A stretch of DNA of 35,374 bases from Firmicutes bacterium UBA5766 (lineage in GTDB: Bacteria > Bacillota > Desulfotomaculia > Desulfotomaculales > Nap2-2B), in contig DIEU01000050.1 in assembly GCA_002418775.1 (NCBI GenBank), forward strand, positions 1 to 35,374, given 5' to 3'. Positions within the stretch are counted from its first letter, which is position 1; each line of letters starts with the position of its first letter. The notes beneath the pieces are model-generated. The model was given only the letters and a program-made list of their open reading frames with translations, ran no database searches and had not been told where the DNA came from. Positions 14,520 to 23,067 of the stretch are shown here, one piece after another. The translations under genes and the position numbers were made by a program.

Positions 14520-15410
14520 TTATAACAGCATCGCGGAAAGAATTATTTCCGCCACTTTCTCTTCAAACCCAATAAAAGGAATGTTGACAATCACCGGCTT
14601 TACTGTCCCGACCAGGACTCCGGCATGCGGCATCTTTCCTACAAAAGCAAGCATCTGACTGAACGCATAACCCGACTCTACATTGGGGACAACGTATATA
14701 TCAACATCTCCGGGAACATCACAGTTCAGCTTTTTTCTCGCCGCCGCTTCCCTGCTGGTTGCGCAGTCTATGTCAAGAGGACCTTCTACAACCGCATCCC
14801 CAAACTGCTTGCGCTCGGACATTTTACTCAGCACGGCGGCATCCACAGTAGAAGGAATCCGCGGGTTAACCTTTTCAATTGCAGCCAGAACGGCAACTTT
14901 CGGCCTGTCAATTTTAAGCAGTGAAGCAAGCTTAAGAGCGTTTTCAATAATAACACTTTTCTCCGGCAAATTTGGAAATGAATGAATAAACGTATCGGTA
15001 ATCATGATGAATCTGTTGTCCTTCGGGGACATAAGCAAAGAGACATAGCTGGAGGAATTCCTCCCGGCCAGGCCCTTCTCAGGGTCAAGAACCAGGTTTA
15101 AAAAATCCCTCTGGCTTGTATCGCCCTGCATCAGGATATCCGCCCGGCCTTCTCTGAGCATTTTTACGGCTAGTTTGATTGATTCAAAATCTCCCGGCTG
15201 TTCTATCAATTCAAGGTCACTGACAACAAAACCGTATTTTTGCGCAACTTCGGCAAGAAATCCGGTGTTTCCTATGATTACAGGCTTGCAGATGTTTAGT
15301 TCAACGGCTTTAAACAAAACGTCGACTGCATTTTGGTCTTTAGCCGGCGCCAGGACTACTTTAGGTTTTTCGCCCTGGCGGGGAAATTTTGAACTCAGAT
15401 AGTCAAGCAT
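14520..15410 (-). CDS. ptb: Phosphate butyryltransferase
   Basis: A 296-aa enzyme of the phosphate acetyl/butyryltransferase family, which exchanges CoA for phosphate on butyryl-CoA or branched acyl-CoA. Recognisable stretches are VVLAPAKDQNAVDVLF, VIIGNTGFLAEVA, ADILMQGDTSQRDFLN, FIMITDTFIHSFPN and VEGPLDIDCATSREAA. Length matches the family. It is directly followed by buk, and one base separates its start from the end of a second, frameshifted paralogue. Together with the Vor oxidoreductase it would permit substrate-level phosphorylation from branched-chain 2-oxoacids; the substrate range is inferred. Confidence 0.9.
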   Translation of the reverse strand: MLDYLSSKFPRQGEKPKVVLAPAKDQNAVDVLFKAVELNICKPVIIGNTGFLAEVAQKYGFVVSDLELIEQPGDFESIKLAVKMLREGRADILMQGDTSQRDFLNLVLDPEKGLAGRNSSSYVSLLMSPKDNRFIMITDTFIHSFPNLPEKSVIIENALKLASLLKIDRPKVAVLAAIEKVNPRIPSTVDAAVLSKMSERKQFGDAVVEGPLDIDCATSREAAARKKLNCDVPGDVDIYVVPNVESGYAFSQMLAFVGKMPHAGVLVGTVKPVIVNIPFIGFEEKVAEIILSAMLL

Positions 15411-15411
15411 C

Positions 15412-16321
15412 TTAATTCAGTCCCATATTTTTTTCTTTGATGCGCGCCGCCAGAACCACTCCCAGAGCCACGTCCCTGACTATGGATTCGGTAAAATCAG
15501 AACGTGAGGGAATAGCAACCGGCCCTGCAGAACAGAGTACAGTCGCGCACCTTTTTACCGGGATAACGTAATTTAATTTGGCCATAATATTGCCGGTGTC
15601 AAGTTCGGGCGCAAGAAAAATATGCGGCAGAGACGCTTTACCGGAGTCAAATATTTCAGCAATCGAATGCTCCGGACGAATCTTAAACCCGCCATTTCCA
15701 TCGCCGTACTCCTCGCGCGCCCTTTGGACGTCAAGGTATGATTGAAGAGTCGGGCCATAATCCCTGTTTGCGGAAAGCATGACCACCTGAGGGAACTCGT
15801 AACCAAGCAGGTTCATCAATAAAACCGCGTCTTTGATTATTTCCACTTTCGCCTCGTAATCCGGAGTGATGTTTACACCTACGTCGGTTACGACAACAAC
15901 GTGATCACATCCCGGTATTTCCAGAAGCGACGCCACACTGATATTATTTTTGACGATTTTTTTTTTGCTCTTCTTTAATGATCGCCCGGTAGACGTACGA
16001 GGTAGGAATCTGGCCTTTGCTAACCAGGCCGGTTTCTTTATTAAACAACATGGCAATACCATAATCGGCAATTTTCTGAGGATCGGCGCAGCTGATCTTT
16101 TCAATCTGATCAATGTTAAAATTAAGCTCATCAGCCGCAGCCTGCATCTTTTCCAAACTGCCGACAAAAATTGGCTCAACGTACCCTTCCTGCCGGGCGA
16201 TTTTAACAGCGTTCATAAACTCCCCCTCGGGAGCCAGAACAACCAGTTTTTCCGGCCCTTTTTCTCTAGCCAGTTGATATATTTTGGCAAAGTTGTCTAT
16301 CATTTTTACTACCTGCTCCAA
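15412..16321 (-). pseudogene. Second phosphate butyryltransferase-like gene, frameshifted at A10
   Basis: A ptb paralogue in two frames. The first 125 codons run from the ATG at 16319-16321 (MEQVVKMIDNFAKIYQ) to a stop at 15944. The rest of the family, from about NISVASLLEIPGCDHVVVV to RDVALGVVLAARIKEKN, is read in another frame that reaches 15412. The frames meet in a run of ten A on the minus strand (15957-15966), after EEQKK. Removing one A, or adding two, gives a continuous protein of about 300 aa with normal domain order. It could be a true pseudogene, a sequencing error in a homopolymer, or expressed by transcriptional slippage. Both parts otherwise look intact. It starts 17 bp after ispH-rpsA. 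Confidence 0.8.
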
Positions 16322-16338
16322 ACGCTTTTTTAAACCTG

Positions 16339-18486
16339 CTAGTTGTTCTCAAATATATCGCCAACAACATCACCTATGGTAACGTTTTCTTCCTTTGTTT
16401 CCGGCGGGGTATTTTTCGGTTTTTGAGCTTCCCGTTTTGCTTCCCGGATCGAAAGACGAATGCGTTTTTCTTCCGGTTCAACACTTAACACCTTGACACT
16501 GATCTCTTCACCTTCATGAACAATTTCACCCGTCGATTCCACATGATGATCCGCCAGGTGGGAAATATGAACAAGGCCTTCAACACCGGGTTCCAGCTGA
16601 ACAAAAGCGCCGAACGGGGCAAGCCGTATTACCTTCGCCTCAACTATGCTCCCGACGGGATAATTTCCGACAACCTGCTTCCACGGATCAGGCAGCACCT
16701 GTTTTAAACTGAGAGAAATTTTCTCATTTTCCTTGTCAAGCTGAAGTATCCTTACTTCTATTTCATCCCCTGCACTCAGCACATCTGAAGGATGATTGAC
16801 ACGGTACCAGGCCATCTCAGAAATATGCAGAAGCCCGTCGACACCTCCGATATCGACAAAAGCGCCGAAATTGGTCAGCCTCCGGACTATTCCTCTTACT
16901 GTCTGACCTTCTTCCAAACTCTGCAAAACGCTCTGCTTCAGCAAAGCCCTTTCTTCTTCAAGAACAGACTTGCGTGAAAGGATAACTTTTCTGCGGGCGC
17001 GGTTTAATTCGATCACTCTGGATTTAACATTTACCCCTATGTACTTGTTTAAGTCTTCAACATAACCCTGTTCGACAAGCGAAGCCGGCATAAAAGCGCG
17101 CAAACCTACATCCACCAGCAGGCCTCCCTTGATTACTTCCCTGACTACACCCTCCACAGGGCTCCCGTCGTCCAGATGAGCCTGCAAGTCGACCCAGGCT
17201 TTTTCCGCGTCCGCCCTGGCCTTGGAAAGAATCAGCCTGCCTTCGTCATCTTCAACTTTTACTACGGTTACTTCTATCTCATCACCCAAGGATACCACAT
17301 CCTGGGAAGAAGCAGCTTCGTATGCGGAAAGTTCACGGAAAGGCACAACCCCTTCCGACTTCGAGCCCACGTCGACAAGAACTTCGTCGGCGCCTACCTG
17401 CACAACAACACCTTTGACTATCTGACCCGGGCTTAAGGATTTAACCTCAACAGTACCTTCCATCCCTTCCTCGGAAACCGCATCAGACTCATCTGTTGAA
17501 TCAGATTCCTGCACTGTCTCATCTGTGCCGGCCGACGTTTCCCACGGGCTCCCGGAAACATCGACGGCATCTTCCGGAACGGCAGTCTTTACTTCCTCTG
17601 TTTCAAGAGCGTTAACATTGCTGTTTTCATTTTTTTCATCCTCAACCATCACTTCGCCCAACTCCTTCATCCGTGTTTGAACTTCCTCTATTATCCAGTC
17701 CGGTGTCGACGCTCCGGCTGTCAGGCCTGCAACTTCAACATTTTTAAACCATTCTGCTTTTAAATCACGGGCAGTTTCAACATGATATGTAGGGGCGCCC
17801 GATTCCCGGCTTAGTTCAGCCAGCCTTCTGGTATTGGCGCTTGTTTTTCCTCCCGCCACTACCATTGCGCCCACCTGCCGGGCAAGTTCCAAAGCAGCCT
17901 GCTGCCGCATACCTGTTGCGTCACAGATAGTGTTAAAAACTTTAACAGAATCTGTCTTGCTCCGGAGAACATCTATCACAGACTGAAAATTGCTCAAAGG
18001 CTGTGTTGTCTGGGCCAATACGGCTACTTCAGGGAAAGTATCCAGTAATTCTGCCTGATCAGGACCTTCCACTATTAAAGCTTGTTCCCCGGCATAGCCT
18101 ATTATACCTATTACTTCGGGGTGTTTTTGATCGCCCACGATAACTACCTGTGTACGCCGGCCAAGATAATGCGCCAGGTTCTGCGCTCTGCGAACAAACG
18201 GACAGGTAGCGTCGACAACACATACCTTTAATTTATCAAGCTTGACCATCACTTCCGGTCCAACCCCGTGGGCCGGAACAATCACTGTAGATCCGGCCGG
18301 AATGTCCGCCATATTTTCGGTTTCTTTTATTCCGGCCCGGGCTAATTTCTCGACAACTTGCGGATTATGAATCAAAGGCCCTAACGAATAAACCTGATTC
18401 TTCTCCTGGGCGGTATTCCTGGCGATTTCAACCGCCCGGGTTACCCCGAAGCAGAAACCGGCTTCTTTTGCTAAACGCACTTCCAT
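16339..18486 (-). CDS. ispH: IspH-ribosomal protein S1 fusion
   Basis: A 715-aa fusion. Residues 1-278 are IspH (HMBPP reductase), the last enzyme of the MEP isoprenoid pathway, with the three [4Fe-4S] cysteines C12 (GFCFGV), C95 (DATCPF) and C188 (NTICDATG). The histidines in LGPLIHN and VPAHGV and the ASTPDWIIEEV motif are also present. A very acidic linker follows (about 282-348). Four S1 RNA-binding domains then start near 353, 440, 525 and 612; the third and fourth carry the classic FGAFV core. Such fusions are known in clostridia and replace a separate rpsA. Whether it is cleaved or works as one protein is not known to me. It sits between plsC and the ptb paralogue. Confidence 0.95.
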   Translation of the reverse strand: MEVRLAKEAGFCFGVTRAVEIARNTAQEKNQVYSLGPLIHNPQVVEKLARAGIKETENMADIPAGSTVIVPAHGVGPEVMVKLDKLKVCVVDATCPFVRRAQNLAHYLGRRTQVVIVGDQKHPEVIGIIGYAGEQALIVEGPDQAELLDTFPEVAVLAQTTQPLSNFQSVIDVLRSKTDSVKVFNTICDATGMRQQAALELARQVGAMVVAGGKTSANTRRLAELSRESGAPTYHVETARDLKAEWFKNVEVAGLTAGASTPDWIIEEVQTRMKELGEVMVEDEKNENSNVNALETEEVKTAVPEDAVDVSGSPWETSAGTDETVQESDSTDESDAVSEEGMEGTVEVKSLSPGQIVKGVVVQVGADEVLVDVGSKSEGVVPFRELSAYEAASSQDVVSLGDEIEVTVVKVEDDEGRLILSKARADAEKAWVDLQAHLDDGSPVEGVVREVIKGGLLVDVGLRAFMPASLVEQGYVEDLNKYIGVNVKSRVIELNRARRKVILSRKSVLEEERALLKQSVLQSLEEGQTVRGIVRRLTNFGAFVDIGGVDGLLHISEMAWYRVNHPSDVLSAGDEIEVRILQLDKENEKISLSLKQVLPDPWKQVVGNYPVGSIVEAKVIRLAPFGAFVQLEPGVEGLVHISHLADHHVESTGEIVHEGEEISVKVLSVEPEEKRIRLSIREAKREAQKPKNTPPETKEENVTIGDVVGDIFENN

Positions 18487-18490
18487 CCAA

Positions 18491-19078
18491 TCACCGTTCT
18501 TTATCGCCCATTAATCCTGAAATTTCATCCATTATTTGAAGGCTGATCGCCCTGTATTTTTCTTTCAGGTCACTTTTTGTTTTTGGTTTTGAAAAGTTTA
18601 ACGGCTTGCCGATAACAACCTTTACCCTGCCAAGAAATCCTCTCGTACCTATTACGGCTACCGGAAGCACCGCCGCATTCCCATGAACAGCCAGCATAGC
18701 GACTCCAAGATGGGGATCTAAAAGTTCGGATGTATGGCTCCGCGTTCCTTCAGGAAAAATACCTACAACCTCTCCCTGCTTGAGAAACTGCAGAGCTGTT
18801 CGCACCGCCTTCTGATCAGTTCCCCCGCGGCTTACAGGGAAAGCTTCGCACCATGTAATTATTGTTCCAAAAGCAGGCATCGCAAAAAGCTCGGCTTTGG
18901 CCATAAAATGAACCTTGCGCTTCAGGGCGGACCCAACTGCTACCGGATCCCAGTAACTGACATGGTTGCTTACTACCAGCAGGCCTCCCTGCCGGGGAAC
19001 ATTGGCGCCGCCGGATACTTTCATCCGGCGCAAGAGAAGAACAACCCGGCAGATAAACCGGCCAAACCAATAAAACAC
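18491..19078 (-). CDS. plsC: 1-acyl-sn-glycerol-3-phosphate acyltransferase
   Basis: A 195-aa membrane-associated acyltransferase that adds the second acyl chain to make phosphatidic acid. The catalytic HX4D motif appears as NHVSYWDPVA, and the glycerophosphate-binding motif as FPEGTRSH. An N-terminal hydrophobic stretch (MFYWFGRFICRVVLLL) anchors it. Its start overlaps the stop of cmk by one base. The order cmk-plsC-ispH/rpsA is a well-known conserved cluster in Firmicutes. Confidence 0.9.
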   Translation of the reverse strand: MFYWFGRFICRVVLLLRRMKVSGGANVPRQGGLLVVSNHVSYWDPVAVGSALKRKVHFMAKAELFAMPAFGTIITWCEAFPVSRGGTDQKAVRTALQFLKQGEVVGIFPEGTRSHTSELLDPHLGVAMLAVHGNAAVLPVAVIGTRGFLGRVKVVIGKPLNFSKPKTKSDLKEKYRAISLQIMDEISGLMGDKER

Positions 19079-19752
19079 TATCCGCTTCTCCTCCTGATCA
19101 GCTCCAGAATAAGTTCAACAACATCACGAGTCTGCATCTTTGAGCTGTCAATGACTTTTGCATCAGGAGCAGCAACTAAAGGCGCCACTGCGCGGGAACT
19201 GTCCAATTTATCGCGTTCGTTTATTTCTTCTGTCATATCACCCAAAGTCATTTTAAAACCCTGCCCGGCTAAATCCTCTAAACGCCTTTTTGCCCGTTCA
19301 TCTGCGGAGGCGGTTAAAAATATTTTAACCTGGGCATCCGGTACTATTACTGTGCCCACATCGCGCCCCTCCATTACTACATTACTTGACCTGGCCATCC
19401 TTCTTTGCTGGTTGACAAGCTCTTTTCTGACACCCGGCACACGGGCAACAAGGGAAACGCTGCGGGAAACTTCCGGAGTCCTTATCGCAAGGGATACTTC
19501 TTTTCCATCCATAAACACACGGGTACATTTATTGCAGCCGGCGGACAGTTCAATCGCGGTTGAAGCCGCAAGGCAGGTCAGCGCTTGCTCATCCTCCAGG
19601 TTTATGTGCCGCTGCAGGGCATTCAATGTTACAACCCGATACATTGCCCCCGTGTCAACATATATATAATTTAATCTTTCCGCAACCATTTTAGCGACAG
19701 TGCTTTTACCGGCTCCGGCCGGCCCGTCAATTGCTACACAAAAAGGCATCAA
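19078..19752 (-). CDS. cmk: Cytidylate kinase
   Basis: A 224-aa kinase that phosphorylates CMP and dCMP. The P-loop is IDGPAGAGKSTVAKMVAE, followed by LNYIYVDTGAMYRVVTL, and the substrate region contains VVMEGRDVGTVIVPDA, with a lid rich in arginine (ASADERAKRRLEDL). All key elements are present. An AAAGG ribosome site lies just before the ATG. A 94-bp gap, AT-rich and without a clear terminator, separates it from aroA, so it may have its own promoter. Confidence 0.95.
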   Translation of the reverse strand: MMPFCVAIDGPAGAGKSTVAKMVAERLNYIYVDTGAMYRVVTLNALQRHINLEDEQALTCLAASTAIELSAGCNKCTRVFMDGKEVSLAIRTPEVSRSVSLVARVPGVRKELVNQQRRMARSSNVVMEGRDVGTVIVPDAQVKIFLTASADERAKRRLEDLAGQGFKMTLGDMTEEINERDKLDSSRAVAPLVAAPDAKVIDSSKMQTRDVVELILELIRRRSG

Positions 19753-19846
19753 CCTTTAAACCGCCAGTTAATATAATATTTAGTGCAAGGAATTCGACAT
19801 AATAAACCGGTTTCCTGTTTTTTTGAGTAATTTTTAAAGCAAAAAC

Positions 19847-21133
19847 CTAACCAAGCGAATAAAGGGTTTTGAAAAATCCGGGGAAAGAAACATCAACACA
19901 TTCAGTATTTTTAACTACAGTTTGCCCCTGGGCTGATAGTCCGGCAATTGCCATGGCCATAGCTATGCGGTGATCTCCGTGGCTTTCACAGACAGCTGCT
20001 TTCAGTGGACGGCCCCCCTGAATCGCCAGTCCGTCGGGCAGTTCCTCCACAGCTGCGTTAAATTTGCGCAGTTCTCCGGCCAGAACAGCTATCCTGTCGC
20101 TCTCTTTTACCTTTAACTCCGCTGCGTCTTTAACCACGGTTTCACCTTCGGCAGCCGTTCCCAGTACCGCCAAAACGGGAACTTCATCAATAAGCCTGGG
20201 AATAAGTTCCCCGCCAATCGTAGTCCCTTTTAGTTTTGAATGTCTTACGCGAATGTCGGCTACAGGTTCGCATCTGACCTCCCGCCTGTTAAATACTGTG
20301 ATATCTGCGCCCATCTGCTCCATTACCTCCAGAATACCGCAGCGGGTGGGATTAACCCCCACATCCTTTATTGTGAGATCCGAACCGGGAACTGATGCGC
20401 CTGCCGCCAAAAAAAAGGCTGCCGATGAAATATCTCCGGGAACAACCACATGCTGCCCTTTAAGTTTTTGTTTCCCGCGGATCCTGATTGCTTTGCCGTC
20501 GACCGTTAATTCCGCTCCAAAAAGCTTCAACATGCGTTCCGTATGATCCCGGGACTGGAGAGGTTCCGTCACTTCAGTTTCCCCCGAAGCCAGCAGGCCG
20601 GCCAGTAAGATGGCTGATTTTACCTGGGCGCTGGCAACGGGCAGGGTGTACTTAATGCCTGCGCAATTCCCTCCCTGCACGGCCAAGGGGGCAAGTTTCC
20701 CTCCCTGGCGCCCCCATATCCTGGCGCCCATCAAACCCAGCGGGACGGTCACCCGGCTCATCGGCCTGCTGCGCAGTGAAGCATCTCCTGTTAATACACT
20801 AAAAAAAGGCAATCCGGAAAGAATTCCTAAAAGCAAACGTATTGTTGTTCCTGAATTCGCCGCGTCAAGCGCCATTTCCGGTTCCCTCAGAGCCAGGGGT
20901 CCGCTCCCGTGTACAACCAGATTCCCCTTTTCGTTGGGTCCGTCAAATTTCACTCCCATCAGACGAAAACAGCTCATTGTAGCCAGGCAATCCGCGCCTG
21001 TCAAAAAATTTTCAATATATGTCTCCCCTTCAGCCAGCGAACCCAGCATTACTGCCCGGTGAGAAATTGACTTATCTCCGGGCACGGAAATGGTTCCGCG
21101 TAAACCGGCAGGGGATTTAATCCTGTATTCCAT
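19847..21133 (-). CDS. aroA: 3-phosphoshikimate 1-carboxyvinyltransferase (EPSP synthase)
   Basis: A 428-aa EPSP synthase of the shikimate pathway, joining shikimate 3-phosphate and phosphoenolpyruvate. Motifs are SVPGDKSISHRAVMLG, DAANSGTTIRLLLG, SLRSRPMSRV, QSRDHTERML, ELKVKESDRIA and SHGDHRIAMAMA. The ANSGTT and RPMSR forms are those of class II (Agrobacterium CP4/Bacillus-type) enzymes rather than the E. coli class. It lies 3 bp after tyrA and is co-transcribed with it. Confidence 0.96.
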   Translation of the reverse strand: MEYRIKSPAGLRGTISVPGDKSISHRAVMLGSLAEGETYIENFLTGADCLATMSCFRLMGVKFDGPNEKGNLVVHGSGPLALREPEMALDAANSGTTIRLLLGILSGLPFFSVLTGDASLRSRPMSRVTVPLGLMGARIWGRQGGKLAPLAVQGGNCAGIKYTLPVASAQVKSAILLAGLLASGETEVTEPLQSRDHTERMLKLFGAELTVDGKAIRIRGKQKLKGQHVVVPGDISSAAFFLAAGASVPGSDLTIKDVGVNPTRCGILEVMEQMGADITVFNRREVRCEPVADIRVRHSKLKGTTIGGELIPRLIDEVPVLAVLGTAAEGETVVKDAAELKVKESDRIAVLAGELRKFNAAVEELPDGLAIQGGRPLKAAVCESHGDHRIAMAMAIAGLSAQGQTVVKNTECVDVSFPGFFKTLYSLG

Positions 21134-21136
21134 AAA

Positions 21137-22243
21137 CTACCCCTTTACTACCTGCATTCCTTCTCTGCGCAGCTCTTCAACCGCAGAATTCTGCTCCGCC
21201 TCGGTAGCGAAAGCAACTCTGATGCTCCCGCCAACTCCTTCTCTTACTCTTAAAATCTCTATATCTGCAATATTTATTCCCGCTTTGCCCAGCTGGGCAG
21301 ACAAATCGCCTATTACACCCGGCCGGTCGGGGACTGAAATCAATATCTGATAAAGCACCGGTAAATAACCTTTTGTTTTTGCCGGCACCTGCCGCCGGAC
21401 TTCCCTGGCTTCCTCAAGGAGCTTTATAATCCGCGGGCCGTCTTCAGCCGCCACGGCGTTTTCCAATAATTCAAGCTGCTGTCTGAAGACCCTGCTCATA
21501 TTCAGCAGCATATCTTTATTGGAAATAAATATATCACGCCACATTGGGGGATTGCTTTGGGCAATACGCGTAGAATCCCGGAAACCGCCTGCCGCCAGAG
21601 GCAGAATTTTTTCCCTGTCGGAAAGGCTGGCCAGAGACCTGACAAGAGCAACCGCGGCAAAGTGCGGCAGGTGACTCACCGCAGCAACAGCGCGGTCATG
21701 TTCTTCAGGCGTCATCTCAATTACCCTTGCCCCAACACCTTCCGCCATAGCTTTTACTCTGTCACAGGCAAACCCCGGCGTGTCCGGCAGAGGGGTTAAA
21801 ATATAATAGGCATTCTCGAAAAGATACGGGTCCGCGCCCTTTACCCCCTGCTGTTCCGAACCGGCCATGGGGTGACCGCCTACGAAAAAAACCCCCGGCG
21901 GCATCAATTCCGAGGCGAAGCGCACTATTTTAACCTTGGTGCTGCTTACATCCGTAACTACAGTTCCCCCGGACAGACAGGGAAGCATTTCCTTCAGCAA
22001 ACCGCCTACTGCCTCAACATGTGCGGCCAAGACAACCAGATCGGCGCCGGCAACAGCGTCCGCCAGGTTTTCCGCAGCCTCATGGATCGCCCCGCATTCA
22101 ACAGCCAAACGCAGGTTTTCAGGGTTTCTGCCCACACCAATCACAGTAGACGCAAGTGAGCGGCCGATCAGCGACAGGCCCAAAGACCCGCCGATCAGTC
22201 CCACTCCGACGATAACCACTTTATTAAACATATATGGGTCCAA
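21137..22243 (-). CDS. tyrA: Prephenate dehydrogenase with ACT domain
   Basis: A 368-aa enzyme of tyrosine synthesis, oxidising prephenate to 4-hydroxyphenylpyruvate. The N-terminal NAD-binding motif is VVIVGVGLIGGSLGLSL, with VFFVGGHPMAGSEQQG, HDRAVAAVSHLPHFAAVAL and GGFRDSTRIAQSNP further on. The last 75 residues form an ACT domain (LISVPDRPGVIGDLSAQLG), presumably the tyrosine feedback site. The start is either TTG at 22243 with AAAGGGG touching it or ATG at 22229-22231 (MFNKVVI), which has a more usual but long spacing; I keep the longer frame with doubt. Confidence 0.93.
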   Translation of the reverse strand: MDPYMFNKVVIVGVGLIGGSLGLSLIGRSLASTVIGVGRNPENLRLAVECGAIHEAAENLADAVAGADLVVLAAHVEAVGGLLKEMLPCLSGGTVVTDVSSTKVKIVRFASELMPPGVFFVGGHPMAGSEQQGVKGADPYLFENAYYILTPLPDTPGFACDRVKAMAEGVGARVIEMTPEEHDRAVAAVSHLPHFAAVALVRSLASLSDREKILPLAAGGFRDSTRIAQSNPPMWRDIFISNKDMLLNMSRVFRQQLELLENAVAAEDGPRIIKLLEEAREVRRQVPAKTKGYLPVLYQILISVPDRPGVIGDLSAQLGKAGINIADIEILRVREGVGGSIRVAFATEAEQNSAVEELRREGMQVVKG

Positions 22244-22261
22244 CCCCTTTAAAAGTACCCT

Positions 22262-22402
22262 CTACTTTTTTTTAGCTTTTGGGGGTTTTTCGGCTTCCTC
22301 TTTAATCAGCTTTCCTTTTTCCGCTCCGCAGGAAGAACACTTGCCCGGCTTGCACCTTACTTCGACGAGGTTACCGCATTCCGAACACTTCCAAACTGCC
22401 AC
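22262..22402 (-). CDS. 46-aa zinc-ribbon protein
   Basis: A small gene of 46 codons. The peptide begins MAVWKCSECGNLVEVRCKPG, continues KCSSCGAEKGKL and ends in a Lys/Pro-rich tail (EKPPKAKKK). Two CxxC pairs make a compact zinc- or rubredoxin-like knuckle with an aromatic residue before the first Cys. The start is GTG at 22400-22402 with GGAGGTG six bases upstream, one of the best ribosome sites in the window. It lies 5 bp after rpe and 18 bp before tyrA. The function is unknown, though small ribbon proteins with RCKPG motifs recur in anaerobes. Confidence 0.8.
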   Translation of the reverse strand: MAVWKCSECGNLVEVRCKPGKCSSCGAEKGKLIKEEAEKPPKAKKK

Positions 22403-22407
22403 AGGAT

Positions 22408-23067
22408 TCACCTCCTTGCTGCAGCTTCTTTAATATTTCTAACCGCCTGGGCAGGATCAGGGCTGCCAAAAACCGCCGAACCGGCCACAACAACATTTGC
22501 GCCGGCCTCGGCAACCGAAAGGACGGTCTCAGGACCTATCCCGCCGTCAACGCTTATCTCGGCGTTATAACCAAACGTGTCAAGCATTTCTTTAACAGCT
22601 TTAATTTTAGGTATGACTTCAGGAATAAACACCTGCCCGCCAAAACCAGGGTTTACTGACATGATCACGATCAGGTCGACAAACGGCAGGATATATTCCA
22701 GGCATGAATGATGGGTAGCCGGATTTATCGCTGCCCCGGCCTTCCTGCCGCGGTCCTTTATATATTTCAGTGTGCGGTGAAGGTGCCTGTCAGCCTCTGC
22801 GTGAACTGTGATCAGGTCGGCGCCTGCCGCAATAAAGCTATCTAAATGCCTGCCCGGTTCCTCAATCATCAGGTGAACATCAATAGGCGGCGCCCAGTAA
22901 GGGCGAAGGGCCTGTACAACCACCGGCCCAAAAGTTATATTGGGCACAAAGCAGCCGTCCATCACGTCAACATGCAGGTAATCGGCGCCGCTTTTTTCTA
23001 TTTTCTTTACTTCCGCCATGAGATTGGCAAAATCGGCGGAAAGAATCGAAGGCGCTATTTTAATCAT
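22408..23067 (-). CDS. rpe: Ribulose-phosphate 3-epimerase
   Basis: A 219-aa TIM-barrel enzyme interconverting ribulose 5-phosphate and xylulose 5-phosphate. Motifs are IAPSILSADFANL, YLHVDVMDGCFVPNITFGP, PIDVHLMIEEP, IVIMSVNPGFGGQ and EISVDGGIGPETV, with VVAGSAVFGS near the end for phosphate binding. Metal ligands His/Asp are in place. Its ATG overlaps the rsgA stop as ATGA. The rsgA-rpe order is conserved in Firmicutes. Confidence 0.96.
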   Translation of the reverse strand: MIKIAPSILSADFANLMAEVKKIEKSGADYLHVDVMDGCFVPNITFGPVVVQALRPYWAPPIDVHLMIEEPGRHLDSFIAAGADLITVHAEADRHLHRTLKYIKDRGRKAGAAINPATHHSCLEYILPFVDLIVIMSVNPGFGGQVFIPEVIPKIKAVKEMLDTFGYNAEISVDGGIGPETVLSVAEAGANVVVAGSAVFGSPDPAQAVRNIKEAAARR

